Shown one piece after another: positions 44,541-53,524 of a DNA stretch of 64,000 nucleotides. The notes under the pieces are model-generated. The model was not told the origin of the DNA, ran no database searches, and saw only the letters and a program-made list of their open reading frames with translations. Numbering within the stretch: the stretch's first letter is position 1; every line of letters starts with the position of its first letter. This stretch comes from Dulcicalothrix desertica PCC 7102 (GTDB lineage Bacteria > Cyanobacteriota > Cyanobacteriia > Cyanobacteriales > Nostocaceae), in the NCBI RefSeq assembly GCF_003991905.1, contig NZ_RSCL01000001.1:310001-374000 (forward strand), read 5' to 3'. A program made the translations under genes and the position numbers.

Positions 44541-45665
44541 TTAACAAATACATAATCTAAGATTCTCTCTTAGAAAAGGCGTATCAACCAATGCACGAAG
44601 GAATATCCCTCGCGCACCATTTAAATCTCTGTCCATTTGTTGACCTGTGGACTCGGATTTAATAATTTTAGACCCACCTAAATTTTTAACTATTTCTCCA
44701 GACCAGCTTACTGTTTTTGAGGTGTACGCTTCCGAGACATCTATAACTATCTTATTATGTTCTAAAGCTTTATGTTTAATAAATTCTTTGAACTTATAGT
44801 GAGATAACGTTAACATCTGACGTACTGACTTTGACCTGATTCTACGCTTTCCTTTTTTTGCCATCTGAGAGGTTTCAAAGGTCGGTAGTAAAATCACATC
44901 AAAATTCTTTATCAAAAATAAAGCCGTTTTTTTATGCAGTTCCGAAACCAGATTTTTTATTTTAGCCCTGATTCGGTTAGCTGCTTTTTTGAATCGTCTT
45001 TTTACTTGTCCAGTCGATTTGGAAATTACACTACACAATTCATCTAACTTAAAACAAAGTTTTTGAATCTTGATGTTGGCATCCTTACCTAACCAACCAA
45101 ATGACGACTCAGAGAAAAATGTTAAAAATGTTCTGATTCCAGGGTCTAAAGCGACAACACGTCCTTGATTCTCGGTTTCTAGTTGTAGACTTTCTCCAGG
45201 TACTGCTAAATAGTAATCACCATACGCACATACTAAACGGCAATCTCCGAAGTTTTGAGGTAATGGTTCAGTGTACTTAACTGAACCTAATATTGTGTGA
45301 TATATTCCTTTTTCTGATACGGCAGATTTCGGAATATAACACGATTGTTTAGGGTCTTTTCTCGACTTAAAATTAAAGTCAGAAAACACACCTGTGTTTT
45401 GAAATTTGAGCTTGGCATTGCTTACTGCTTTACAAGCATCTTTAATTGCTATTGATTTAATTTGATATGGAGTGTCTTTACACCAATCCGGTAAATTAGC
45501 CAGGATACTACCTTTTACTTTTTTCCAATTGGCTTTTATAACTCCATCCCGTAACAATTCAATCGTTTGATTGTAAACAAATCTAGCAACACCAAACCAA
45601 TTTCTAATTATCGCTTTCTGTTCCGGGTTGAACCTTAGATAAATCTTCCTTGATTTTTTTGGAGT
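44541..45665 (-). CDS. tnpB: IS607-family TnpB (RuvC-like RNA-guided nuclease), start in another frame
   Basis: TnpB homology spans ~375 residues. IYLRFNPEQKAIIRNWFGVA and RFVYNQTIELL open it; the RuvC residues are Asp in RVVALDPGIRTFLTF, Glu in LLPTFETSQM and Asp in DRDLNGARGIF. The usual zinc-finger cysteines between RuvC II and III are absent (TSKTVSWSGEIVKNLGGSKI). The frame is open upstream to 46130, but that part is tnpA read in another frame, and no ATG, GTG or TTG occurs near the start of homology. Entry may be by slippage from tnpA on the A7 tract (45654-45660), which would give a fused product; otherwise a non-standard start is needed. In active elements TnpB cuts DNA at the element-free site using an RNA from the element's 3' end. 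Confidence 0.75.
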   Translation of the reverse strand, partial: TPKKSRKIYLRFNPEQKAIIRNWFGVARFVYNQTIELLRDGVIKANWKKVKGSILANLPDWCKDTPYQIKSIAIKDACKAVSNAKLKFQNTGVFSDFNFKSRKDPKQSCYIPKSAVSEKGIYHTILGSVKYTEPLPQNFGDCRLVCAYGDYYLAVPGESLQLETENQGRVVALDPGIRTFLTFFSESSFGWLGKDANIKIQKLCFKLDELCSVISKSTGQVKRRFKKAANRIRAKIKNLVSELHKKTALFLIKNFDVILLPTFETSQMAKKGKRRIRSKSVRQMLTLSHYKFKEFIKHKALEHNKIVIDVSEAYTSKTVSWSGEIVKNLGGSKIIKSESTGQQMDRDLNGARGIFLRALVDTPFLRENLRLCIC

Positions 45666-46203
45666 ATTCTCTAAGTCCGTGCATTCTACATGAAAAGACG
45701 TGAAGGATTGAGAGTAAATCGCAGTATAGCTCTGACTCTGGGGAATATACAGTTTTATCGAGAACCACGACTTCTCCACCGTTTTGCTCGACCATGTATT
45801 GTATAAGTTCAAATCCAAACCGTGCGAGTCTGTCACGACAGGCAACAATAAGTGTGAACTTATCTCCCCGCAAAAGTCTGTCCAGTAAGGTTTGCAGTCC
45901 TTTACGCTTAAAATTAATTCCTGAACCAATGTCTCGGATAAATTCTGCGTCTGGGTAGAGGGACTGCATGTAGATGACTTGTCTATTAAGGTCTGAACGC
46001 TGTTTTGGGGAACTGACTCGACAGTAGCAAATAGTGGTAGTTCGAGCTGGTGAACCTCCTCTGATGTATGACTCGACATCATAGAGTCTTTGCCCCGCTT
46101 CGTTTTTGATGCTCCTGATTTTCCCTTCATCCGCGTACTTCCTTAACGTGTTTGCACTTAGACCCAGAAACTCGATTGCTTTCCTGAGTGGTACAAATCC
46201 CAT
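45604..46203 (-). CDS. tnpA: IS607-family serine recombinase TnpA
   Basis: 199 residues. An N-terminal MerR-like HTH (MGFVPLRKAIEFLGLSANTL, RKYADEGKIRSIKNEAGQRL) is followed by a serine-recombinase catalytic domain: CYCRVSSPKQRSDLNRQVIY with the nucleophile near Ser64, DIGSGINFKRKGLQTLLDRL, and VACRDRLARFGFELIQYMVE. This order defines IS607-type transposases, which insert with little target specificity and no inverted ends. It overlaps tnpB at its 3' end. The element carries no GGCGCC site, compatible with recent arrival but not proof. Confidence 0.93.
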   Translation of the reverse strand: MGFVPLRKAIEFLGLSANTLRKYADEGKIRSIKNEAGQRLYDVESYIRGGSPARTTTICYCRVSSPKQRSDLNRQVIYMQSLYPDAEFIRDIGSGINFKRKGLQTLLDRLLRGDKFTLIVACRDRLARFGFELIQYMVEQNGGEVVVLDKTVYSPESELYCDLLSILHVFSCRMHGLREYSKKIKEDLSKVQPGTESDN

Positions 46204-46835
46204 TTGTTTATTTATCAGCGATTACGAGCAAATGGTAGCAAACAGCCAACTAGTTGTCAACCTTACCTTCCCACATGCGGAGCGCAATAACTTACAATAT
46301 TAAGTTTTACTTGATGTGAAAAATCTGTCAACCGTTATCAGTTGACTGTTTTAGCGGTTCGTTTTTCAATACACTATACACAATTGTTCAAATTCAGAGC
46401 AAAAATCTTAAAAAATTATAATTATACCTTATTCGGGGCTTTTATCGTGAGTATGCCTCAAATTAAATTAATTATTTTACCATTTAACAAACACTAATAG
46501 CTTCATAGCTTCTGCTCATATTGCAATAACCCGTAAGTAAGATGTGGACTTAAGATAATTCTTACAAAAATTAAGCCTTGTATAGATTCACCTCCTTCTG
46601 TTAAAATCCCTAATAGCACTAGGATTAAATACTTACCAGCAACAAATCTCACAATTAGCAACTCCAGGTAAAACAAATATTTGTTATTACCTGCGGTTTG
46701 TGATATGGCTTTGCGCTGGGTGGCAGAAACGCTTTTAAGGATGCCAGTGGGGTAACTCCAAACCTCACTCCGAAAGGTCTTTTGTGTGAAAAATCATCAT
46801 TGTAATTCATTGTTTTAGTATAAGTAAGGAGATTT
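46204..46835. other. Gene-free region upstream of prk
   Basis: Contains GTCAAC..GTTGAC inverted words (46328-46347) and a possible structured leader at about 46710-46785 (GGATGCCAGTGGGGTAACTC region). The promoter and leader of prk must lie here; no known riboswitch is recognised. The left part may include the end of the IS607 element. Confidence 0.4.
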
Positions 46836-47840
46836 ATGACAAGTAAGCCGGAACGTGTGGTGCTGATTGGAGTTGCTGGAGACTCTGGGTGTGGTAAGTC
46901 TACGTTTTTGCGTCGCCTGACAGATTTGTTCGGTGAAGAATTAATGACTGTTATTTGTTTGGATGACTATCATTGTCTCGACCGTAAACAACGCAAAGAA
47001 ACAGGAATAACTGCACTTGACCCACGAGCAAATAATTTTGACCTGATGTATGAGCAAATCAAAACGCTCAAAGATGGTCAGGAAATTATGAAGCCTATCT
47101 ACAACCACGAAACCGGCATGATTGACCCGCCGGAAAAAATCGAGCCAAATCACATTATTGTGGTTGAAGGTTTACATCCTTTATATGACGAGCGGGTACG
47201 CGGACTAATTGACTTCAGCGTTTATTTTGATATAAGCGATGAAGTTAAAATTGCTTGGAAAGTTCAGCGCGATATGGCTGAACGTGGTCATAGCTACGAA
47301 GATGTTTTACAAGCCATCAACTCGCGTAGACCAGATTTCCAAAAATATATTGAACCTCAACGCGAATTCGCGGATGTTGTTCTTCAAGTATTGCCCACCA
47401 ACTTAATTAAAAACGACGAAGAGCGTAAAGTTCTGCGTGTGCGAATGCTACAACGCGAAGGCAAGGAAGGATTTGAGCCAGTGTATCTATTCGATGAAGG
47501 CTCAACTATTAACTGGACTCCTTGTGGACGCAAGTTGTCATGTTCTTACCCAGGTATGCAACTGTACTACGGTTCAGATGTATACTACGGTCGTTATGTC
47601 TCTGTTTTAGAGGTTGATGGTCAGTTCGATAATCTCGACGAAGTGATTTACATTGAAACTCACCTCAGTAAGACTTCAACCAAGTATGAGGGTGAAATGA
47701 CCCACTTATTGGTTCAGCACCGTGAATATCCTGGCTCCAACAATGGTACTGGCTTGTTCCAAGTTCTGACTGGCTTGAAAATGCGTGCCGCTTACGAACG
47801 CTTAACTGCAAAAGAAGCAAAATTAGCCGTTAATGTGTAA
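46836..47840 (+). CDS. prk: Phosphoribulokinase
   Basis: 334 residues, start ATG 46836 after AAGGAG. The P-loop GVAGDSGCGKSTFLRRL (residues ~12-28) contains Cys19; Cys41 in MTVICLDDYHC is its partner in the thioredoxin-controlled disulfide. IIVVEGLHPLYDERVRGLID and RDMAERGHSYEDVLQAINSR are family blocks, and the C-terminal Cys pair in NWTPCGRKLSCSYPG is present, the region involved in CP12/GAPDH complex formation. It makes ribulose-1,5-bisphosphate in the Calvin cycle and is switched off in the dark by oxidation and CP12 binding. Confidence 0.97.
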   Translation: MTSKPERVVLIGVAGDSGCGKSTFLRRLTDLFGEELMTVICLDDYHCLDRKQRKETGITALDPRANNFDLMYEQIKTLKDGQEIMKPIYNHETGMIDPPEKIEPNHIIVVEGLHPLYDERVRGLIDFSVYFDISDEVKIAWKVQRDMAERGHSYEDVLQAINSRRPDFQKYIEPQREFADVVLQVLPTNLIKNDEERKVLRVRMLQREGKEGFEPVYLFDEGSTINWTPCGRKLSCSYPGMQLYYGSDVYYGRYVSVLEVDGQFDNLDEVIYIETHLSKTSTKYEGEMTHLLVQHREYPGSNNGTGLFQVLTGLKMRAAYERLTAKEAKLAVNV

Positions 47841-47869
47841 CTAAATACATAAAAAATCAATACAAAATC

Positions 47870-47897
47870 AAGGGCGCCTTCCTGGGTGCCTTTTTTT
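47870..47897 (+). terminator. Rho-independent terminator of prk
   Basis: AAGGGCGCC and GGTGCCTTT pair across a short loop (one bulged G), and a T7 run follows. It lies 30 nt after the prk stop. Confidence 0.8.
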
Positions 47898-48116
47898 ATG
47901 TAACATCACTATCTAATTAAATGTGTATCTACCAAAAGTCATATATTGATTAAATTTATTCCGTGAAAACACTTGATTTTGATGAAGATAACAAAACTCG
48001 CTCGTTGTCAAAGTAGAAATGTTGTTATGATTGCTGATTAAAGCGGCTAAATCAAGTTTGTGTATACAGACTGAATATGGCAGCTTAGTATAAACCTATT
48101 TTGGAGGAATGTTCAT

Positions 48117-49379
48117 TTGTCACGTAGAAATTTATTTACCTCTGAGTCTGTAACCGAAGGGCACCCAGATAAGGTTTGCGACCAAATCTCAGATACTATT
48201 TTGGATGCACTGCTTGCACAAGACTCGCAAAGCCGTGTAGCTGCTGAGGTTGTCGTCAATACTGGCATGGTAGTGATTACAGGTGAAATCACAACTAAAG
48301 CTAACGTCAACTACGTTAAATTAGTGCGTCAGAAAATCGCTGAAATTGGCTACAACGATGCTGATAATGGCTTTTCTGCTACAAGTTGCTCGGTTTTAGT
48401 TGCGTTAGATGAACAGTCACCTGACATTGCTCAAGGTGTAAACACTGCTCAAGAAACTCGCGAACAAACCAGCGATGAACTTTTTGATAAAGTTGGCGCC
48501 GGCGACCAAGGTATTATGTTCGGTTTCGCATGTAACGAAACTCCAGAATTCATGCCTTTGCCAATTTCGCTTTCTCACCGTATCGCGCGTCGTTTAGCTG
48601 TTGTTCGTAAAACAAAACTACTTCCTTACCTTCGTCCAGATGGTAAAACCCAAGTTACTGTCATTTACGAAAACGGTCGCCCAGTTGGCATTGACACTAT
48701 TCTAATTTCAACTCAGCACGATGCCGTAATTGGCGATATCACCGACGAATTAGCTGTTCAAGCCAAAATTAAACAAGACTTATGGGGCGCCGTCGTTGAA
48801 CCTGTGTTTGGCGATTTAGAAATTAAGCCAGACTCAGAAACACGCTTTTTAGTCAACCCCACTGGTAAATTTGTTGTTGGTGGACCTCAAGGTGATGCTG
48901 GTTTGACTGGACGCAAAATTATTGTTGACACCTACGGTGGTTACTCTCGACATGGTGGTGGCGCCTTCTCTGGAAAAGACCCCACAAAAGTAGACCGCAG
49001 TGCAGCATATGCTTGTCGCTATGTCGCTAAAAATATTGTCGCTGCTGGTTTGGCAGAAAAATGCGAAGTACAGTTAAGCTATGCTATCGGTGTAGCAAGA
49101 CCAACAAGTATTTTTGTTGAAACCTTCGGTACAGGTAAAGTTAGCGATGATATCTTGCTAGAAATAATCAAAGAAAACTTTGAATTGCGCCCAGCAGGAA
49201 TTATTCACACCCTAAATCTTAAAAACTTGCCAAACGAACGAGGCGGACGTTTTTATCAGGACGTCGCGGCTTACGGTCACTTTGGTCGAGACGATTTAGA
49301 TTTACCTTGGGAAAAAACCGACAAAGCCGAAATACTCAAAGCCGCAGCTACCAACTTGCAATTAACAGCAGTTGTGTAA
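48117..49379 (+). CDS. metK: S-adenosylmethionine synthetase
   Basis: 420 residues. The start is a TTG at 48117, fixed by GGAGG at 48103-48107 and by the family start [20 protein letters not shown] right behind it; the upstream ATG (48109) is out of frame. [60 protein letters not shown] and [20 protein letters not shown] are the ATP-, methionine- and metal-site blocks. It makes S-adenosylmethionine from methionine and ATP. Three GGCGCC sites lie inside. Two stem-loops follow. Confidence 0.98.
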   Translation: MSRRNLFTSESVTEGHPDKVCDQISDTILDALLAQDSQSRVAAEVVVNTGMVVITGEITTKANVNYVKLVRQKIAEIGYNDADNGFSATSCSVLVALDEQSPDIAQGVNTAQETREQTSDELFDKVGAGDQGIMFGFACNETPEFMPLPISLSHRIARRLAVVRKTKLLPYLRPDGKTQVTVIYENGRPVGIDTILISTQHDAVIGDITDELAVQAKIKQDLWGAVVEPVFGDLEIKPDSETRFLVNPTGKFVVGGPQGDAGLTGRKIIVDTYGGYSRHGGGAFSGKDPTKVDRSAAYACRYVAKNIVAAGLAEKCEVQLSYAIGVARPTSIFVETFGTGKVSDDILLEIIKENFELRPAGIIHTLNLKNLPNERGGRFYQDVAAYGHFGRDDLDLPWEKTDKAEILKAAATNLQLTAVV

Positions 49380-49430
49380 AGCTTTAATGTTGCCCGCGAG
49401 AACGCTTGCTGTAATTTGATGGCAACAACA

Positions 49431-49456
49431 GGGTATGCAGCAACTCCTGCATACCC
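49431..49456 (+). terminator. Stem-loop after metK
   Basis: GGGTATGCAG (49431-49440) and CTGCATACCC (49447-49456) pair perfectly across six nt, followed by TTTG. It lies 52 nt after the metK stop. Confidence 0.65.
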
Positions 49457-49809
49457 TTTGATGTATCAGAAACCCGGTTTCGCTCGCAAAATCGTCATTT
49501 AGTAACATAGACATCAACAATAAACCGGGTTTCTTTGGTTTCTTGGGTTTTTTTCAGAAAACTAAATTCTTTTGATATCATAATATTTGCTTTGTTGATT
49601 TGAGAATCATGGATGAAGCTCAGGTGCATTTGTGTTGAAAGTATGTAATTAGTCATTAATACTTATTTTTGGTCAAAAATAAGAAATTTTGGCACCCCAC
49701 TACTTTCTAATTTAATTTAATAAGTATCAATATAAGAAATCCACACAAAGCAGCAAATTTACGCTTATATATAAATGTCCAATGCGGGAGGGCAAGGGAG
49801 GATTGAGGG
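49457..49809. other. Intergenic region with a dispersed GAAACCCGGTTT inverted repeat
   Basis: GAAACCCGGTTT (49469-49480) and AAACCGGGTTTC (49522-49533) form perfect 12-bp arms. They belong with the GAAACCNGGTTTC family seen at 14321-14512 and 22614-22677. The remaining ~270 bp are AT-rich with no gene seen and should hold the promoter of the sensor kinase. Confidence 0.55.
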
Positions 49810-51537
49810 ATGCGAACGAAGCTTCAGCCGACCGCTTTCAATAAACGTTCCGAAACTAAAACAGTGCCACCAAATCAGCCCTCAACCGATGAACTGCCGA
49901 CGATTGAATTTCCCACACGCGGGAAACTCAAAGCTAGCTCATGGCGGATTCACCAAAAAATCGGCTACGGTTATTTTCTGGCAATTGGCATTGGATTTTT
50001 AGGTTCTTTAACTGGGTTTATTACAGCTAACTATTACCGAGGACACGAAATTAGACAGTTAGACCAAGCTAGTCAACAGTCTAAACTTTTAGCTAGTTAT
50101 AAAGATGCGGCTATGCGGACATTGCTTATTAGCTATAAGCTACCTGCTGTCGTACAAGATAAGCAGCAATTACTCGAAGCGCAAAATAGCTTTCGAGATA
50201 ATTTTACTAGAGCGCAAAAATCCGAGCAAAAATTAGCTTCTTTCCTTGATGATAATCCGCGTTCCAGTTCGCGGCCAAAAGCATTACGTACTTTTTTAAG
50301 TGAGTACGCTGATAACTTAAAATCTTATGTTGGGCAAGTTGAGTCAATTTTACAAGATGTAGAAGCAAAACAACCACTCCAAGGTGAATCTGCTGCGACG
50401 GTTACGAACGAGTTACTTTCGGTGATGCGCCAAGAAACTGCTGTACAGTTAGACCAACTATCACAAAGGTTGCTTGAAACTGCTGAAGCTGCTCAAATTG
50501 AAAGCGAGAAACGTTATAAAGATGTTGAAAATGCCAAAACTTATGAACGTTTAATTACTATCTTGAGTATGTTAGCTTCGGTTGCCGTTGCTGCTATCGT
50601 AGCTTGGAGAACTTCACGTGATATCGCCGAGCCTGTTATTATTGTTACCCAGGTCGCTGAACAGGTCGCAAGAAAATCCAACTTCGATTTAAGGGCGCCA
50701 GTAACAACCGAAGATGAAATAGGGTTACTAGCAAAATCCCTTAATAGATTGATAGAAAGAGTATCAGAAAGAACAAAAGAACTACAGCAGGCAAAAGAAG
50801 AAGCGGAAGCAGCGAGCAAAACAAAAAGTCAATTTCTTGCCAACGTTAGTCACGAGTTGCGTACCCCACTCAATGCTGTTATTGGTTTGAGTCAGTTGCT
50901 ACAAGACGACGCTGCCGACATGGGGTTAGAAGGAGATTTTGCTACTGACTTAGAAACTATTAATTCCGCAGGTAGACACTTACTCGAACTTATTAACGAC
51001 ATTCTCGACTTATCGAAGATTGAAGCGGGTAAAATGACTCTTTATCCGGAAACGTTTGAAATTGCAACGTTAATAAATAATGTTGTTCTAACAGTCAAAC
51101 CATCAATCGAAAAAAATGGTAATGTTTTTGAGATAGACTGCGACCCGCAACTTGGAACAATGTATGCTGACCAAACGCGCGTCCGTCAGGTATTATTGAA
51201 TTTGCTCAGTAATGCTGCTAAATTTACAACGAATGGCAAAGTATGTTTGAGAGTACGCACGGAAAAAGAAGATAGAGGTGGCGAATACCCACAGGAAAAA
51301 ATAATCTTTACCGTTAGCGATACTGGTATTGGCATGACGTACCATCAGCAGCAGCAATTATTTAAGCCATTTACCCAAGGTGATGCTTCGACTACTAAAA
51401 AGTACGGTGGTACTGGTTTAGGGTTAGCTATTAGCCGTCATTTTTGCCAAATGATGGGTGGTGAAATTCTGCTTAAAAGTGAACCTGGTAACGGTTCCAC
51501 TTTCACAGTTAGTTTACCACTTATGGCAGAAGGCTAA
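49810..51537 (+). CDS. Sensor histidine kinase with periplasmic domain and HAMP
   Basis: 575 residues. A ~50-residue cytoplasmic tail precedes the first membrane helix ([20 protein letters not shown]). A periplasmic helical domain of ~165 residues follows ([20 protein letters not shown]), then a second helix ([16 protein letters not shown]), HAMP ([20 protein letters not shown]), a coiled coil, HisKA with His348 in [20 protein letters not shown], and an ATPase domain ([46 protein letters not shown]). No receiver domain is attached and no regulator gene adjoins, so it is an orphan kinase; the ligand is unknown. The ATG follows a GGGAGGATTGAGGG stretch. Confidence 0.92.
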   Translation: MRTKLQPTAFNKRSETKTVPPNQPSTDELPTIEFPTRGKLKASSWRIHQKIGYGYFLAIGIGFLGSLTGFITANYYRGHEIRQLDQASQQSKLLASYKDAAMRTLLISYKLPAVVQDKQQLLEAQNSFRDNFTRAQKSEQKLASFLDDNPRSSSRPKALRTFLSEYADNLKSYVGQVESILQDVEAKQPLQGESAATVTNELLSVMRQETAVQLDQLSQRLLETAEAAQIESEKRYKDVENAKTYERLITILSMLASVAVAAIVAWRTSRDIAEPVIIVTQVAEQVARKSNFDLRAPVTTEDEIGLLAKSLNRLIERVSERTKELQQAKEEAEAASKTKSQFLANVSHELRTPLNAVIGLSQLLQDDAADMGLEGDFATDLETINSAGRHLLELINDILDLSKIEAGKMTLYPETFEIATLINNVVLTVKPSIEKNGNVFEIDCDPQLGTMYADQTRVRQVLLNLLSNAAKFTTNGKVCLRVRTEKEDRGGEYPQEKIIFTVSDTGIGMTYHQQQQLFKPFTQGDASTTKKYGGTGLGLAISRHFCQMMGGEILLKSEPGNGSTFTVSLPLMAEG

Positions 51538-51597
51538 GTTTATTTACTTCAACTTATTTACTTCAAATTATTTACTTCAACAAAAAGACTGAAAACT

Positions 51598-51849
51598 ATG
51601 AACATTGGAACAATAAACGCGGAAATTAGATTGCTCGATATTGTCGCTTTAGTCGAAGATTTGCCTGAGTATGGAATATATCGCGGTCAAGTAGGTACTG
51701 TTACTGATATAGTGGCTGAAAATGTGTTTGAAGTCGATTTTAGCGACACATCCGGACAAACTTTTGCCGAACTTAACCTAACGTCTCAACAATTAATGCT
51801 TCTACTTCACGAACCTATTTCATACCTAAGTCAATTCGTACTTAATTAA
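51598..51849 (+). CDS. DUF4926-type small protein
   Basis: 83 residues. The pattern LLDIVALVEDLPEYGIYRGQ, then VGTVTDIVAENVFEVDFSD, is typical of the DUF4926 family: small SH3-like beta proteins frequent in cyanobacteria and often near mobile or toxin-antitoxin loci. The C-terminal TSQQLMLLLHEPISYL is a short helix. It lies 60 nt behind the sensor kinase on the same strand. Function unknown. Confidence 0.75.
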   Translation: MNIGTINAEIRLLDIVALVEDLPEYGIYRGQVGTVTDIVAENVFEVDFSDTSGQTFAELNLTSQQLMLLLHEPISYLSQFVLN

Positions 51850-51899
51850 TTTAATTTGTCATTCTGAACGTAGAGAAGAATCTCCAATCAGCAAAGTTT

Positions 51900-51940
51900 G
51901 CAACGGATGCGTTATTCGTTACATCCGTTACATACGTTGC
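51900..51940. repeat. CATCCGTTA/TAACGGATG repeat, inverted
   Basis: GCAACGGATGCG at the left and TTACATCCGTTACATACGTTGC-type sequence at the right form an imperfect inverted repeat of the same family as 750-780 and 22530-22750. Confidence 0.75.
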
Positions 51941-52046
51941 TTTATTTTTACCACAGAGACTTCTAGTACACAGAGCGGGAGTTGAGGAGATATAAAATTG
52001 GCGCCAACCTCTAGAATTAATAATATTGCTATTAATAATAAAACCG

Positions 52047-52310
52047 ATGAAAAGTCAAAAGCTTCCACAAACTGATTCCATTAAAGAGTTAGCCGAATTT
52101 TGGCAGACCCATGACTTAACAGATTTTGAGGATGAGTTAGAAGAAGTAACAGAACCAGTATTTGAGCGGAAAACAATACTGCAAATAGAATTACAGCCTC
52201 AAGATGTAGAAGCTGTTAGAGAAACTGCTCGGCAACGAGGAGTGAGTGATACAGAGTTAATTCGAGAATGGGTTTTAGAAAAAATTCGTACTGCACTAGG
52301 TAAGTCTTAG
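52047..52310 (+). CDS. CopG-type antitoxin-like protein (PF12441 type), no toxin seen
   Basis: 87 residues from the ATG at 52047 (MKSQKLPQTDSIKELAEFWQ). The block SIKELAEFWQTHDLTDFEDE, then LEEVTEPVF, is the signature of the CopG-antitoxin family PF12441. The C-terminal part (ILQIELQPQDVEAVRETARQ, GVSDTELIREWVLEKI) fits a ribbon-helix-helix DNA-binding unit. Such proteins normally pair with a BrnT-type or related toxin gene; none is visible on either side (DUF4926 upstream, M23 peptidase convergent downstream), so it looks like an orphan. Confidence 0.78.
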   Translation: MKSQKLPQTDSIKELAEFWQTHDLTDFEDELEEVTEPVFERKTILQIELQPQDVEAVRETARQRGVSDTELIREWVLEKIRTALGKS

Positions 52311-52402
52311 AGTCATTTAAGTACATTTATAAGTATATTTACAAGAAGTTGTTTGCACAGTTCGTATGCCTGTGCCACAATTTGCCACAATTTGCTAGGT
52401 TG

Positions 52403-53290
52403 TTATTTTAAATAATCTTGAGGGTTTAGGGCTTTCCAACCTAAATCAGAACTGGTACGAACTTCAAAGTGTAAATGAGGTTGGGGTGATGTTGGTTTTC
52501 CTGTGGTACCGACGGTTCCAACGATGTCACCTTGTTGAACTTTTTGACGTGCTGTGACTTTAATAGTTTCTAATTGAGCGTAACGAGTTTGTATTCCTTT
52601 TCCGTGGTTGATTATTACTAAGTTTCCATAGCTACCTTGTGTACCCGCAAATGCTACGGTTCCATCTCCTGTTGCTTGTACTCCGCTTCCTAATGGCGCC
52701 AGTAGGTCTATTCCACTGTGAAAAAATACTTCGCCGTTTTTAGGATTATTTTGCCATCCGTAGGGTAAAGCTATTGTTGCCAATGAAGTAAGCGGATAAA
52801 CAGCGAAGCGTGTGGACGTAGAATTAGACGTCGAATTATTTGTATTGGCTGTTGATATTTGGTCAGATTGCTCAGAAGGGCGCCTTGATGGAATAAATAC
52901 TAGTCGGGGTATAGATTGGCAACCATTAATTTCATATAGTACATCGGCACGAATTTTATATTGCTTTGCGATATCACGCCAGGTCATTCCACGCGGGACT
53001 TCAACGATGATACCGTTGTAGGGAGGTATCAAGATTTGAGTACCTGCAATAATCGCACGGTTTTGCAGCCCCGGATTCATGGTAAGAATTGATTTAGGCG
53101 TGAGATTGTACTTTTGGGCTATTGTTTCAAGGGTTTCACCACTCGATACCGTATGTCGCAAAAACCGCGATAATGCAGCTCTTGGACAACTGCTACTACT
53201 TTGAGCTAGCGTATTTGATGGAAGTGCTAATAATACGGCAAATATGTTAAATACGTAACAAATTATCGGTAAGTAGATAGGAGATTTCAT
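52403..53290 (-). CDS. Exported M23-family metallopeptidase with LysM domains
   Basis: 295 residues from the ATG at 53290. A signal peptide (YLPIICYVFNIFAVLLALPS) precedes two LysM repeats (HTVSSGETLETIAQKYNLTP with GTQILIPPYNG, and VEVPRGMTWRDIAKQYKIRA with RLVFIPS) that bind peptidoglycan. The M23 domain follows: FHSGIDLLAPLGSGVQATGD holds the first His and Asp ligands, and SPQPHLHFEVRTSS the HxH motif. It cleaves peptide cross-links in the cell wall, or regulates amidases if inactive; the metal ligands look intact. Confidence 0.93.
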   Translation of the reverse strand: MKSPIYLPIICYVFNIFAVLLALPSNTLAQSSSSCPRAALSRFLRHTVSSGETLETIAQKYNLTPKSILTMNPGLQNRAIIAGTQILIPPYNGIIVEVPRGMTWRDIAKQYKIRADVLYEINGCQSIPRLVFIPSRRPSEQSDQISTANTNNSTSNSTSTRFAVYPLTSLATIALPYGWQNNPKNGEVFFHSGIDLLAPLGSGVQATGDGTVAFAGTQGSYGNLVIINHGKGIQTRYAQLETIKVTARQKVQQGDIVGTVGTTGKPTSPQPHLHFEVRTSSDLGWKALNPQDYLK

Positions 53291-53524
53291 GCATGAATCC
53301 AAGTGCAGCAGTCTTATTAATTTTAGGTTTTATTTTAGATTTTAGATGGCGATTTGGTAGTAATCGTTCAGGGGGCACCTTCATATAATACGGTTATTGC
53401 CATAGAACCAATGAATACATGGCTATGACTACCTGGCAACAAGCTTTTTGCTTGATTAAACTTATAAATTAGTACTTGCTCGCTGCTTTGTTCTTAAAAT
53501 TATTGTCTCTTACGTGTTATTACT

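Larger units (their letters stand above)
44500..46260 (-). mobile_element. IS607-family insertion sequence (approximate limits)
   Basis: Holds tnpA and tnpB. IS607 elements lack terminal inverted repeats and target duplications, so the limits are estimates from the gene ends. It sits between petH and prk, both core photosynthesis genes, without interrupting either. Confidence 0.7.

Noticed and set aside
45666-46130. N-terminal 155 residues of the longest tnpB-frame ORF
   Set aside because: This is tnpA sequence read in a second frame; no similarity to TnpB N-termini, so it was left out of the tnpB call.
46700-46760. 16-residue frame MALRWVAETLLRMPVG upstream of prk
   Set aside because: No ribosome binding site; more likely part of an untranslated leader.
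48000-48116. Possible SAM riboswitch before metK
   Set aside because: I see no conserved SAM aptamer blocks or expression-platform hairpin; only a normal ribosome binding site.
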